A stretch of DNA of 64,000 nt from Aldrovandia affinis. Taxonomy: Eukaryota > Chordata > Actinopteri > Notacanthiformes > Halosauridae. Location: positions 4,534,399 through 4,598,398 of the forward strand of contig JAINUG010000055.1 in NCBI GenBank assembly GCA_029706075.1, in the 5' to 3' direction. The translations under genes and the position numbers were made by a program. Shown here in pieces: positions 33,495-44,314 of the stretch; position 1 is the stretch's first letter, and each line of letters opens with the position of its first letter. The notes below the pieces were generated by a model that was not told where the DNA came from, made no database searches, and was given only the letters and a program-made list of their open reading frames with translations.

Positions 33495-34296
33495 TTAATT
33501 CATAACGGCATCCAGGAAAAATGCACCATTTTCAGTTTCATCATGTGCCACTAATTCTTTTACATTTTTGGTTTTGCATGCTATGGCAAAATGTCCAATT
33601 CTGTCACATTTCCTGCACTTTTTGTTGTGTGTGGGGCACTCCCCGTAATTGTGCATGCGATTACAGCGTGTGCACTCTTTTTGTTTATTGTCTTTTTCTC
33701 TGGCCTTGGTAACGTTTAAAATCCCTGCGCTGCACATTTCGCTTCACTTCGTTAACTTCACTCATTTCCATGTCCGAATTCTGCTTTTTAACCAGCTCCG
33801 ACCGGGGAGCAATCTGCACTGCATTTGCTAGCGTTAACTCCACCTCCATTTGCAGTTTCTGTGAAACGTCTTTATCAGCGATCCCGATGACAACTCTGTC
33901 TCTGATTTGCTCCTCCTTTGAGGCGCCAAATTCAAAGTGATCTGCTAGCTCGTACAGGCTACAGACAAATGCTTCCACACTCTCTCCTGCTTTCTGCACG
34001 CACTGATGGAAACGTGCCCTTTCATGAATAACATTGCGCCTAAGCACGAAATGTTCGTCCAATTTTATTATCACTCTGTCATAGCTGTTTACATGAACTG
34101 GATCTTCAAAAGTGAACGAATTAAAGATTGCCACAGCGTCCTTTCCCATTGCATAAATGAGTGAGTTTACTTGCACCTCACCTGTTTCATTGTTGAGCTT
34201 GCTAGCTATGCGAAACCGGGAAAATCTTTGTTTCCACATCGGCCATGACGCCGGCTGTGCAAAATCAAAAGCGTCGGGAGTGGGAAACTTCACCAT
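33495..34296 (-). pseudogene. Gag of the Mag-like element
   Basis: Begins MVKFPTPDAFDFAQPASWPM followed by WKQRFSRFRIASKL, a capsid start common in Mag-type Gypsy elements. The remaining capsid has IYAMGKDAVAIFNSF and ERARFHQCVQKAGESVEAFV. Two zinc-knuckle-like motifs (CTRCNRMHNYGECP and CRKCDRIGHFAIAC) follow near 33590-33680. The frame changes between capsid and knuckles. Confidence 0.82.
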
Positions 34297-34346
34297 ATCT
34301 TTCGTTTTCTTGTTTTTTTGTTTTTTTCTAATCTTCTGGACGTGAA

Positions 34347-34516
34347 TGTGACACCATGGAAATGATACAACGAAGTAGCGTTTTATATACTTCTAACTCA
34401 CGAGTAGTGACACACATGTACACGTTGTCTGGGTAAGTATCATACTGCTAGTTCCGGTTTTCGGCTAACTATCTGAGTAACGTAACTAACAGAACTAATT
34501 CTATTGGCTCACCACA
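34347..34516 (-). repeat. 5' LTR of the Mag-like element
   Basis: 170 bp beginning TGTGACACCATGG and ending GGCTCACCACA. It carries the CCACC duplication on its outer side. Confidence 0.88.
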
Positions 34517-36909
34517 CCACCATTTTACAATTCTCACCAATTATGAGCACATGATTGAGCTGGCTAATCTCGGGATAAGTCAAATATCAGCACTATATTT
34601 TTAAACCTAAAAATAGATATTATTACAAGAATATGCATTTCGCTTTTTGACTTTTCTATTGCAGTAGACTGACCGCCATCTTGTTAAGATATTTTGTGCT
34701 TCTCAATTCTGCAGTGATTGGTCGGTCGCATCCACATGATCCGTGTGAACGAAAGTTCAAATAATTTGAACTTTGGTGCGTTAGCATGGCTATATGTTCA
34801 GCTCGTGAGCTCCTCTGCTTTTCCTTCCACTGAGAACAATGAAGGGCACGTCGCAGCAGTGTGATTGCGCTTTTAGTGCGAAAGACCCATTACAGTGGCT
34901 TTAGACAGTACTCTGGCAGTGCAGCCAGAAGATGTATTAGTAATGTCTAATCTGATGCTGTTTATTTCCAGCTTCAGCATTCTCCCCACCAGACAAAGGG
35001 AGATGCTGCAAGGCGATAATGGGGGGGGGACAGGGAGACAGGGGCCTGCGTCAGACTGACAGATGGATATAGGCGTAGGTTTCAGGAGAGGTCACAGCAG
35101 TTCAAAATAAATAACAAAATTAGGGGGGCTGGGATATTTAGTAGTAAAATTAATACAAGCTTGGCCTGATTCAGCAAGATATACGTAGCTTGCAAACTGA
35201 CTGGCTAGCTGGTTCGCTTTGAATATTGGGGATGGCAACAGTGAACCCCCCGTACCCCCCACCTTAATGTTCAAATGAGACCTACACCCCTGGAGATGGA
35301 CATTCGTTGTCGCACCTCCACCCTCACCACTGTGCCGCCCCCCCCAACTCTCACAACTTCCCCCGCTGGCTGATCAATCTGAGGCCTGTACGCCCGTAGG
35401 CTCCCTGGGCCTGAGTCATCAGTCTTCCTCTTCGCCTTCGCCCTCGCTCTTCTGCAGACCCGGAGCAGCCAGCTGCCGGCCAATCAGGAGCTGTCATTAA
35501 AAGTGCGGTGTCTCTCTCTGGTCTGTGCTTCAAAGCTGCATGGTGTGCAATTCTAAGGCGTGCTGGGGCACTAATGACTTTCCATTAAAAGCAGAGGCTA
35601 CTTGGAGTCTGATGGAGATGCTGCGGGAGGTTGAGGGAGGCAGGGTTTTTTTTTACACGGGCAATTGACCTGCTGAGGGCTCGTATTGAGCACATTCCAC
35701 TGTCGCAAAAAGGTGACATTACACTTTCAAATTAATCATAAGTCGCACTTTCAAATTCTGCTTGTTTTCCTTTCCTTTGAAAAAGGCACTTAGCCTGAAT
35801 GACTTTACTAAGTGCAAAGGCACTTTCTTGTACACAGGTAGGCATAACTTGGAAGAAAATATGAGGAATAGAATAGAAATATGATATCTATAATATCCAC
35901 AATCAATTTAGAATCAGCATATACAGTATACTATAGAAATGTATAATCATGTATGGAAAAAGCAGTAAACAGTGAAATATCTGACACTGCTGCCTTTTTG
36001 ACTGAAGTCATTTGGTATATAATCATGTATTAAAGAGTAGCAAACATTGCTTGCTATGTTGCAATATCTGGCACCGCTGCCCTTTTGACGTAGAGTCACT
36101 TGGTGGCCGCGCCCGCCAGCATCACCTGCTTGTGAACGAAGGCAATGCCCCCAATGTCTGAACAGATGGGAGTGCCCACCACCATCATCCGTGAAATAAT
36201 TTTAATTGATTCCGATTATAAAGCGCCAACTGGAGGAGGCGGCGTGAATGTTGAGTGTGGAATGCGCGCGGCCTGCATTATTTAACAGCAGTACGCACTC
36301 CCTGCTATAATGAGATCTTCCCCGGAGAGGCGGAGGCATCTCTCCCCAGTATTTATCTTCCCTCTTTATTTCCTTTCTCTCTCTCTCTTCTTTCCTTTCT
36401 TGTTGCGTTGCCATCCATCTCGTCTGCTGGAGAGATCTGATATTTATTATCTAAAGGACTAAAAAAAGAAAAAAAAGCATCTGCCTACAAGGTTTGACAT
36501 TGAAGGTAAAAAAAAAAAAAAAAAACTAAATTAGATTTTGGCAGGTATTATCTGTTAGAGAGATGTATGGAAGTCCGAGGATATTGCCAAGAGGGTAAAC
36601 AACAACAAAAGGCCAAAATAATAAGAAATAATCCTCTTCAGCCTCGATGTTGAAAAATAACCCTCTACCACCCCCCCAACCTAAATCTGGGGGGTTTGTT
36701 TGACCACATAATGAAAGGAAGATAAAAAGATGCTCAGAGAACGCGATTGACTTGGTGGATGCAGAGTTTGAGCTGTCTGGAGCACTGTAAAAAAGAAAGT
36801 ATATTAAACATTTCGGGAAATGGCACGGCCTCACAGGCATAAAAGATCACAGGTACGCGGTGGACAAGCGCTCTCGGTGAATAAGGTCATACACTCCTTT
36901 CGTTTGCAT
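34517..36909. other. Non-coding, no repeat family recognised
   Basis: Mixed-composition sequence without credible ORFs. The GC-balanced stretch 36080-36310 (around CACTTGGTGGCCGCGCCCGC and TTTTAATTGATTCCGATTAT) looks less AT-rich and less repeat-like than its surroundings. It could be a conserved non-coding element, but only alignment to other fish could tell. C-rich runs lie near 35336 and an A run at 36509-36525. Confidence 0.4.
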
Positions 36910-37050
36910 GTGGTTCTGCATGGCTCGGTAGGTAGAGCACGCATTGTGCATTTTAATCCCATTAGGACCACATGCACTGAAAAATGTATGCATTCACTAC
37001 TGCAAGTTTATTTGGATAAATGTGTCTGCTAAATGGCATAGGTTATGTTA
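36910..37050 (+). repeat. SINE family A copy
   Basis: Reads GTGGTTCTGCATGGCTCGG, TAGGTAGAGCACGCATTGTG, then ATGTATGCATTCACTACTGC and GTGTCTGCTAAATGGCATA. Same head, middle and tail as 24175-24304, but older. Confidence 0.75.
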
Positions 37051-38005
37051 TGTCATCCAATGTGTGCTAAATTCAGTGACTCTCTGTTGAATAATTTCTT
37101 TCATTTTTACATCCATGCACAGCAGTACATCACTGATGTGAATGCAATGTATCTCTTTACGAACTGGCACTGGTTGCAGCACAGTGACTCACGGAAGCGG
37201 AAGATTATCAGGTGAGAGAGAGTGCTTCATCAAGCATGCACCACAGTGAGTGAGTGAGCATTCAGGAATGCATGGATCAGAGACTTCCAGGAGGGAGAAT
37301 AAGAGCAGGATGTAATGTGATATCGTACTCCTGGAAAAAGGATCTTCAACACCTCGCAAACAGGATAGCACCACTGTGGCGATGTGGTTCTTTTCATTTT
37401 TTTTCCTCTCCTTCTGCAAAATGACAGATGTTAAGGTGGAGTTTTCCACTGTTATGAGACTGTAAGTAGGGCTTTTTCCAGGAGGCAACACTGCTTAGAT
37501 TTTTGGGGGATAAACGGGCATCTTAACTCAGCCAACAACGTGCCAAAGGGATTTTCTTTTCTTAAAAGATGTGTGATTTTCTTGAGATTTCCATCTCTCT
37601 TTCCCTATTTCTCAAAGAATATTTGTAATATGTGCACGAGTGGGGGAAAAAAGGCTGTTTTATATTTTTTATTTCATTGATTAGAGGTTGACCTGATATT
37701 GTCGAACAGGGCTGGACAACACTGTGTGTGAGAGGACAAAGGAGAACATTTCTGTGCTGCCGTCCTGTCCTGGGAATCCATTGTGTGCGCTCAGGTTCAT
37801 TTCCAGCTCAACTCTAAAGTAATTACATTTGATTGAGCTTTTCATTGAAAATTAATTCAAACTAATTGCCAAAAATGTTCCCATTCTTTGTGCCCCAATT
37901 TGTAAATGCAAATTGTCCCTCTCAGGTCACTGATACACTACCCACACCCACACAAGGAGAACTGCAGCTGAAGCACACCCACTCCTCTGATACGCTCTCC
38001 TGCAG
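37051..38005. other. No recognisable feature
   Basis: Non-coding spacer. Short ORFs here have no recognisable motifs. Confidence 0.4.
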
Positions 38006-38235
38006 GCCAATGACTAATATTATACCCTACTGGCCACATACAGTACTACAGGAGAGCCAATGATTATATTACACCCTACTGGCCACAGACAGTACTACAG
38101 GAGAGTCAGTGACTATATTGCACTGTACTGGCCACACACAATACAAAGGGAGCGCCAGTTACTCTATTAAACCTTACAGGCTGCACACAGTGCTACAAGA
38201 GAGCCAGTGACTATATTACACCCTACTGACCACAG
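38006..38235 (+). repeat. Minisatellite, ~49-bp unit, about 4.6 copies
   Basis: Units contain GCCAATGATTATATTACACC and CTACTGGCCACAGACAGTAC followed by TACAGGAGA. The third and fourth units have drifted, and the array fades at CACAGACGC. Unit origin unknown. Confidence 0.75.
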
Positions 38236-38994
38236 ACGCAACACTACCACCAATTATGTGTCGCACTGCAACACAAAAATCTGTATGTAATCTTTACATG
38301 ATGAGGATTTAATTGTTCACAAATATCTTGTATTTTTGTCACGCAAATGAACAAAACATTAGAAAAATAATTTGCTTTCTAAACTCAAACTCAAAAACTT
38401 GTTTGGAGAATACCATAGAGCTTGTTTGGAATGAACATTAGCTTGTACAGTGGATCCCTACAACCTGGACTATTAAAAATAAATAGTTTTTAAACTAGTT
38501 TCATTTTGGCAGGTTTCGGTGGTAGTGATAATGCAAATTGACAAATCAAAGACATTAAGATTCATCAATGGCTTATGTATGGTCTTTAAATTTCACTGTT
38601 TAGGAAAGGATATTTCTTTCCAATGTGTTATTGGATCTTTGAGCAAACTAAGTTTATTTGTGTTTACAAACATAAATTGAACCCTGTCAAGCCTGGCTAT
38701 AAAGCATAATGCACAAGGAGGCGAGTCTGTGTGCTGTCAACATAAAATAACAATGTTCTATTTCTGTTTTACAGAGACGGGGCTCTAAATTCTGTAAGAA
38801 AGATTGTAAACCATTGTTGACATTGGTGCGTCCCATACACTGGTCAGTTCCAAAGAGTTTATTGGAGTTCAATGTGAGCCAATGACAAATAATGTTTATT
38901 CTGTACCAAAATATGAAGAGTATAAAATATAAAAGTATTATTTTGGTGGGTATCAATGTCATCTTACCACATGTACATCATGTACCACATGATG
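38236..38994. other. No recognisable feature
   Basis: AT-rich non-coding spacer up to the small Tc1 derivative. Confidence 0.4.
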
Positions 38995-38996
38995 TA

Positions 38997-39308
38997 CAGG
39001 TAACTGCCAAAATGAAGGAAACACTCAAGGGTTCTGGCGGCTCTGTTATGGTGTGGGGTGCATTTTCCTGCCATGGTTTAGGTCCACTCAAACACTTATG
39101 GGAGATTCTGCAGCAGCATTCGAGACGGCATTTTCCACCAACATCAACAAAGCACCAAATGATGGAATTTCTCATGGAAGAATTGTGTTGCATCCCTCCA
39201 GGAGCTCCAGTCACAAGGTGCATTGAAGCTGTTCTGGTGGCTCGTGGTTGCCCAACGCCCTGTTAAGAGACTTTATATTGGCGTTTCCTTTATTTTGGCA
39301 GTTACCTG
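38997..39308 (+). mobile_element. Small internally deleted Tc1-like transposon
   Basis: Terminal repeats CAGGTAACTGCCAAAATGAA and the inverted TTTATTTTGGCAGTTACCTG, with TA on both sides (38995-38996, 39309-39310), give a 312-bp element. Inside are two joined scraps of a Tc1 transposase: GGSVMVWGAFSCHGLGPL from the DDE core, and HQMMEFLMEELCCIPP with RCIEAVLVARG from the C-terminus. It is a deletion derivative that could only move with a helper transposase. Confidence 0.85.
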
Positions 39309-39349
39309 TATATTTGTAACATCTATAACATCATTGAACCTTTATGGGA

Positions 39350-39510
39350 AGGCAAAGGCCGACTCCTTATTAGTTAATAAATACTCACCTATTGTTTTGT
39401 CTTTACATTATTTTGTCAACCCACTCTACTTAAGGCAAAGGGCGGCCTAACTCCTTATTAGTTAATAAATATTCATATATCATTTGGTGTTTCCATTATT
39501 TTGTAGGTGC
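39350..39510 (+). repeat. Two tandem ~75-bp units
   Basis: About 39353-39422 and 39433-39507 share GGCAAAGG…C and CTCCTTATTAGTTAATAAAT followed by an ATTATTTTGT motif. A short, diverged tandem duplication. Confidence 0.6.
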
Positions 39511-41014
39511 TAGCAATGAGTGAATCAATGCACATTTCTTTATCACAATTTCCACAAGCCAGGATTTAACTCCAATTGAGCAATCTTGCATTTTGTACAC
39601 GCGTTTGTTTATATCTGAGGCATATTTATTTCGACATTTACGTATTTATCTATTCACTGATTTCCACATCTGATCACGCCCGCGTTTATTGAAATATCCA
39701 ATATTATCTCAACAAAATATTGTCTCCACGTTACTGGGGTGAGTATTTTCTCCAGTGAGCTGGCACGCCAAGTCATGACGCTCTTCCTAATCCCTGCCAT
39801 TTCCCGGGGAATTCGGGCAGTCTCTAAGTATTGATTAAAAAATGAAATGACTTTGTTGTGCCATTGCAAGCAGAAAAGCTGTCAGCGGAGAAGCCTAGAG
39901 GGCTGTGCACTGCAGGTGTATTGGTTGACAGAAAACTCGAAATAATGGGGGGTTTGAATGTGTGTGGCGGTATGTGCAAAGTGAATTTGGAATCAGCTGC
40001 ACTGTGTTTTAGCAGGCACGCCTCAGGGGGGGAGAAGAGGCATCGTAAGCAATGACTTTTGCTACATTAATAATTCAATACAGATTCAAAGAATAATTTT
40101 GGGGGGCAAAAGTAACAGAACCTGGGACGTAATATTCAACTCTCTCTGTGAGATGTTGACCTACGATTTCAAAAATCATGCTGCTGGCGTTGGGTTTTTT
40201 TTTCTATGTTATTTGGCTACAAATCTCAAAATCCTGTTCCACCCCTGACACAGCGCATGGTACAGATGGAAATTGTACATACAACCACAAAAACTCAAAG
40301 CATAACAGATCATTTAAAAAAGTGACAAGGGTCATTTTTCTTTGTGTGAGCTCGCATTCATTTGGTCGTTTCAAAGGGCATTGCCAAAAAACCGAGCACG
40401 GATATCAGGCAGGAATATTGGTCTCACTAATCAGAGCTAAGGCGTTGATATTAAATGCCTCTAACACAGTAGAGCGTTAAGCAACAGCAACAACAACAAC
40501 AACAACAACAACCAAATGCACGGTTCTATGCTCAGATCTCTTTGGAATGACTCATGTTGCGACATATTAGCTGCAAATTTAGAAATGCCCCACACCCCCC
40601 CACACACACACCCATTGCCTGGGGAGGCCAATGTTCTATTCATAAGTCCAAAGGCATAAAATCTACGAATATATTATGAAGGTGTCCCAGGCCCACCAGT
40701 GTGCATAATCAATGATGATGTTTGGGGTTGGGGGTACAGGCTGTGACTTTGCATAATTTAACACAGTCCTTGATTATAGCTTACCTGCTCTCTGGGGATT
40801 TTCACAGCATTTTTTTGATTTTTTTTCCCTTCTTCTCACTGTTATTAATGTCAATGCCCGAGGCCTGTGATCTCCATTATGGAGGTCACATTCATCAGAG
40901 AGCTGATTGAGGCATCAGCATTAATGCTCATCCCTCACGCATTCTTGTTATGAGTGATTAATGCATGCTGATGTTAGAAAAATAATATAAAAAGAGGACA
41001 TCTCTTTATTCAGA
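39511..41014. other. Non-coding spacer
   Basis: No recognisable gene or mobile element. It holds the CAA microsatellite at 40481-40511 and a C/CA-rich tract at 40588-40610. Confidence 0.4.
40481..40511 (+). repeat. (CAA)n microsatellite
   Basis: About ten CAA units, one with a CAG variant at the start. Confidence 0.9.
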
Positions 41015-41408
41015 CCCCCACCCCCTTAAAACGCCCTTATCCAAAGGGACAGAAGTTTACACTTCCTTTACATACAATCTATTTACACAGCTGGCTATTT
41101 ACTGAAGCAATGTAGGTACCTTTGCTCAAGGGTACAACGAGTGACGGGAGAATGAGGTGTCATGAATCACCCAAAAGGGGTGGGGCTACAATTAGCTGTC
41201 AATCATCAATCACTGACCCTTTTGAACTAATCGAAAACGTTTTTGCTCTTCAAGTTTAAATCAGTTGAGTTAAAAGCGGCTCCACCCACTTTGGGTTTTA
41301 TGATACCTCATTCTCCCATCACTAGGTAAAACAGCAGTGCCCCACCTGGGAATTGAACCTGCTACTTTTGAATGATAAGCCCAGTTCCCTAATCATTACG
41401 CTACACCA
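41015..41408 (-). repeat. SINE family B, interrupted by a hAT-like MITE
   Basis: On the minus strand the head reads GTAATGATTAGGGAACTGGG and a B box GGTTCAATTCCCAGG. After the MITE it continues with TTGAGCAAAGGTACCTACAT and an L2-type tail with CCTTTGGATAAGGGCG near 41031. Removing 41139-41324 and one flank restores the normal SINE order. Confidence 0.78.
41139..41324. mobile_element. hAT-like MITE (186 bp) inserted in a SINE
   Basis: Imperfect terminal inverted repeats of about 40 bp: left GAGTGACGGGAGAATGAGGT, right (inverted) TAGTGATGGGAGAATGAGGT. Flanks GGTACAAC (41131-41138) and GGTAAAAC (41325-41332) agree at 7 of 8 bases, the 8-bp duplication typical of hAT. No coding capacity. Confidence 0.78.
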
Positions 41409-42640
41409 AGGGCATAATCACATACTAAATGAAAGTGAATATTTTACATATATAAATTATTTGGGGGGCAGACATGACTGTTTCAAATATTGGGTGGGAC
41501 ACTCGTTACACCTATGTGCTACACTGTCCCCACTGTTACCACGGAAAGACCAAAGAGCAGTATTGCCATGGTTTAGCCACAGCTGATGAGTTTATGAGCG
41601 ACTTGTCAACAAGAGCGAAACACTGGAAGCTGTCATCTCCGTAGACCGCTCCTCATTTCCCGCCATTATGAATTTCACCACGCGCCCACTCTGTGTTGAT
41701 TTATTTATGTCCTGTGCGAGTCGAATGCATGACTCCCGGCATCACCAGCTTGTGGTCTGTCCACGCTCTTCAACCTTTTTCATACTTTGCGACTGATTTG
41801 CGACTTCACAGGCAGCGGTGTGCACTGCGTGTCATTGCCACCGCTGAACGCCTCTCTCATTACAATGACCTTATTTCTTTTTATTGTTTTCCCAGACGGC
41901 AATGTCAAAGCCAGGTCGTCCCCCCCCATACAGCTATTTCACCCAGCCACATATTCAAGCTCCTGTGAACACGCGTCTGGCCCGTTTTACGAGCCTCATC
42001 TCTGAGGCTAACTGCACCTACCCGTTTACTGGCTCTGGCTCATTTCTGGAGCTTCACTGCGTGGCGGGTTTTGGACTGGAGGAGCCGTCCCCCCCCCCCC
42101 CCCACATTAGAATGCAGCAGACCACATCGCCTCCACCTGAAAATGGGAGAGGAAAATCACCCTACGGCGGGAGAGCCACAATGGGCGCCCCGCTGACAGA
42201 GAAATAAGACGTGATGGAGAAGAGGTGATTCCGCCGATAACTGAGGTATGGCAAGGCGCTCCACGTCCTCGAGGCGGTAACCGGTTCCTATGGTGATGGG
42301 ACGGGAGCACAAAGCGCTCGAATGGCTGCTTCGTGACACGCTGCCTCCGGCGTCCGCGACGCGTCGTGCTCTTATCGGGCCTGATCTATGGGAAAATGCG
42401 ACCGGGCGCCTTTACTTCACGGGGACAATGACCAAAGACAAACTCTGATGTAGCGATGCACGTTGCAGGAAGGAAAGGCAAGCCGATATGGATAGTTTCA
42501 ATTCTATTAGCTACCAGCAGCAACTGCTCTGCTCCATGATGGGCGCCGGCGATATTTCCTTCATCTTGTGAACGTTTAGCAGCTGCGGTCTCCCAGGAAC
42601 TGGCCGAGGGCACCTCTGTCTAACAGCCGCTTTGAAGAAT
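41409..42640. other. Non-coding, composition variable
   Basis: Open frames of up to 107 codons occur near 41690-42210 but show no known domain and overlap C-rich runs (42090-42103). I do not call a gene. Confidence 0.4.
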
Positions 42641-42644
42641 ATGA

Positions 42645-42790
42645 CAGGCAGCGGCATAGTGTAAAGGTTTCGGGGAACTGGGCTTGTGACTCTGGGGCTG
42701 CAGGTTCGATTCCCAGGTGGGGCCACCGCTGCTGTACCCTCAAGTGAGGTACCTGAATTGTAGCTGTGTAAATGCCTAGCATGTAAATAT
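42645..42790 (+). repeat. SINE family B, first of a tandem pair
   Basis: Head CAGCGGCATAGTGTAAAGG, B box GCAGGTTCGATTCCCAGG, then CTCAAGTGAGGTACCTGAAT. The 3' tail is missing: the copy passes directly into the flank of the next one. Confidence 0.72.
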
Positions 42791-42825
42791 GTCTCTTATT
42801 TAACAACCACTTTGAAGAACATTAT

Positions 42826-43045
42826 GGGCAGCGGTATAGTATAATGGTTAGTGAACTGGGCCTGTAACTCAGAGGCTACAGGTTCAGTTCCCAGATGGGC
42901 CGCTGCTGTTGTGCCTTCGAGCGAGGTACTTAAACTGGATTGCTTCAGTAAATTTCCAGTCCTATAAATGGATAGCATGCAAATATGTAAGCCACGCAAG
43001 TCTCTCTGGATAGGCATCTGCTCAATGTAAGTAATGAAGATGTAA
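42826..43045 (+). repeat. SINE family B, second of a tandem pair
   Basis: Head GCAGCGGTATAGTATAATGG then TTAGTGAACTGGGCCTG, B box ACAGGTTCAGTTCCCAG, and an L2-type tail CTCTCTGGATAGGCATCTGC. This is the most complete copy in the window. Confidence 0.75.
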
Positions 43046-43292
43046 GGCTTGTGATACATTCTCAAACTCATGTCACCACAGCACCAATTCCACAGCGTGG
43101 AATTTTAAAATCAAACAGTAGTGTTAGTTACCTCTCGAAAAATCCCCAGAGCAGGATCTTCTTTCAATCAAGTTAGACAGCTAGAGGAAGTTTTAAGCAA
43201 TTTCGAAATTATTATTTTCGCCAATTGACCCTTCGCTAAACCACGCCCCCCTTAGTGACTGTTGCTAAGTCCGTCAAGCTTTCGGAGCCAGC

Positions 43293-43561
43293 ATGGCGCT
43301 CCCACTGTCGCTAACTTCACTCCCTGGAGAAATATTGTCCAATTTTTGGAAAATAGAAAAAGTGATTTCAGATAGAAGCAGACAGAAGGGTCTACAATAT
43401 GCATTTGAAGGTTATATTCAAGATATCACACTGACTCAGCAACAAAAATTAAGATAAAAGCGAAAGCCTACAGATCAGAGTAAAAGTGAACCACCGCATC
43501 ACCTGGCGATTGAGACAGAGGACAACGACATTAAGGAGCAACACTGTTCCTGTAAAGCTGG
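43293..43561 (+). pseudogene. YqaJ/SWIM-like exon of the TIR element
   Basis: ATG at 43293 opens MALPLSLTSLPGEILSNFWK then IEKVISDRSRQKGLQYAFEG and YIQDITLTQQQKL. A stop codon follows at 43452-43454. Beyond it the same frame gives SEPPHHLAIETEDNDIKEQH and CSCKAG, after which GTAGGT could be a splice donor (43562). Fish proteins of this type continue into a SWIM zinc-binding and YqaJ nuclease domain, which are absent here. Confidence 0.5.
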
Positions 43562-43734
43562 GTAGGTCTCTATTCACTATTACAATCATTAAAAAGCAAA
43601 AGCAGTAGGCCTATATAATGTTACATTCAGTAGTAAGTTAGCTAGCATTAGCTAACTAACGTAACATTAGTAGCCTATAGTGTGCTGTAACGACATTACT
43701 CTGGTTAGCTCCACAGGTAGCTCCATACCCTGGA

Positions 43735-43824
43735 CCTCTGTAAAGCAAAAAATATCAGCAGTGTGTCAGCCCAGTCCTCCACAAGATTTGGGTACTCAGG
43801 ACTGGGCTTCCCATTGACAAAGTG
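43735..43824 (-). pseudogene. THAP-like exon of the TIR element
   Basis: A pyrimidine-rich acceptor (TTCATTACTATTTCAG) leads into HFVNGKPSPEYPNLVEDWAD. The spacing HF…GKP…DW is the end of a THAP-type C2CH DNA-binding domain, where the final His begins this exon. The N-terminal Cys pair would lie in an upstream exon not seen here. Confidence 0.45.
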
Positions 43825-44314
43825 CTGAAATAGTAATGAAAAAATAGTATTACATTTTGACATCAAGGTAACGTTACCCACAGGTTTTTTAGAGCTTGAC
43901 TGTAACATCTTAACGTTAGCAAGCTGGCTGGATCACGAATAACAAAGCTAACATTTAGTCTAACTTTACCAACGTTGCAACCCGGAGCTGTATATCCAGA
44001 CCGTAGCCACGTTAGCTTAGCTGGTTAACACTTTTCAGGATTTGATTTTGGTTTTGTAAAGGAAAAAAAACGTACATCTCCTTCCAACCTCTCTGGGTAA
44101 CGAGTGTCACTGTTACAAGTGCCCCAGGCACAACGTTTAACCATAATTAGCTAAAAATCCACAAAACCAGCTCGAAAATGAAGAAAATCTCTAAATTTTC
44201 CGTCAAAGTCAATGGAGTGCAGCAAAAAGCTGTCGGACCTCTGTCGGAGTCTGTCAAATACTGCGCTGTGATTGGCCAGTCTGCGTTTCGGGGCGTGGTT
44301 TAGCAAAGGGTCCA

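Larger units (their letters stand above)
31255..34516 (-). mobile_element. Ty3/Gypsy retrotransposon, possibly Mag-like (incomplete fossil)
   Basis: Short LTRs (31255-31421 and 34347-34516) are flanked by CCACC on both sides (31250-31254 and 34517-34521). On the minus strand gag, zinc knuckles, RNase H and integrase follow in the normal Gypsy order. At 3.3 kb it is well below the usual 5 kb; not every pol domain can be recognised. LTRs differ by about 4-5% by eye, older than the Sushi-like and Gmr1-like copies. It has several breaks. Confidence 0.85.
43226..44314. mobile_element. TIR element with YqaJ/SWIM-like and THAP-like exons (ISL2EU-type?)
   Basis: Inverted ends TGACCCTTCGCTAAACCACG (43226) and, inverted, TGGACCCTTTGCTAAACCAC (ending 44314) enclose 1.09 kb. 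Inside are two exon-like pieces on opposite strands: a plus-strand exon ending in a CSCKAG (SWIM-like) motif and a minus-strand exon with HFVNGKPS…DW (THAP-like). ISL2EU/IS4EU transposons combine a THAP-type transposase with a YqaJ nuclease, so this may be a deleted member. No clean target duplication was found. Confidence 0.55.

Noticed and set aside
34517-35600. Pro/Arg-rich small ORFs as genes
   Set aside because: Low complexity, no motif and no supporting gene structure.
41884-42207. 107-codon ORF with a Pro-rich stretch as a host exon
   Set aside because: No known domain, no convincing splice sites, and the Pro run comes from a poly-C tract.
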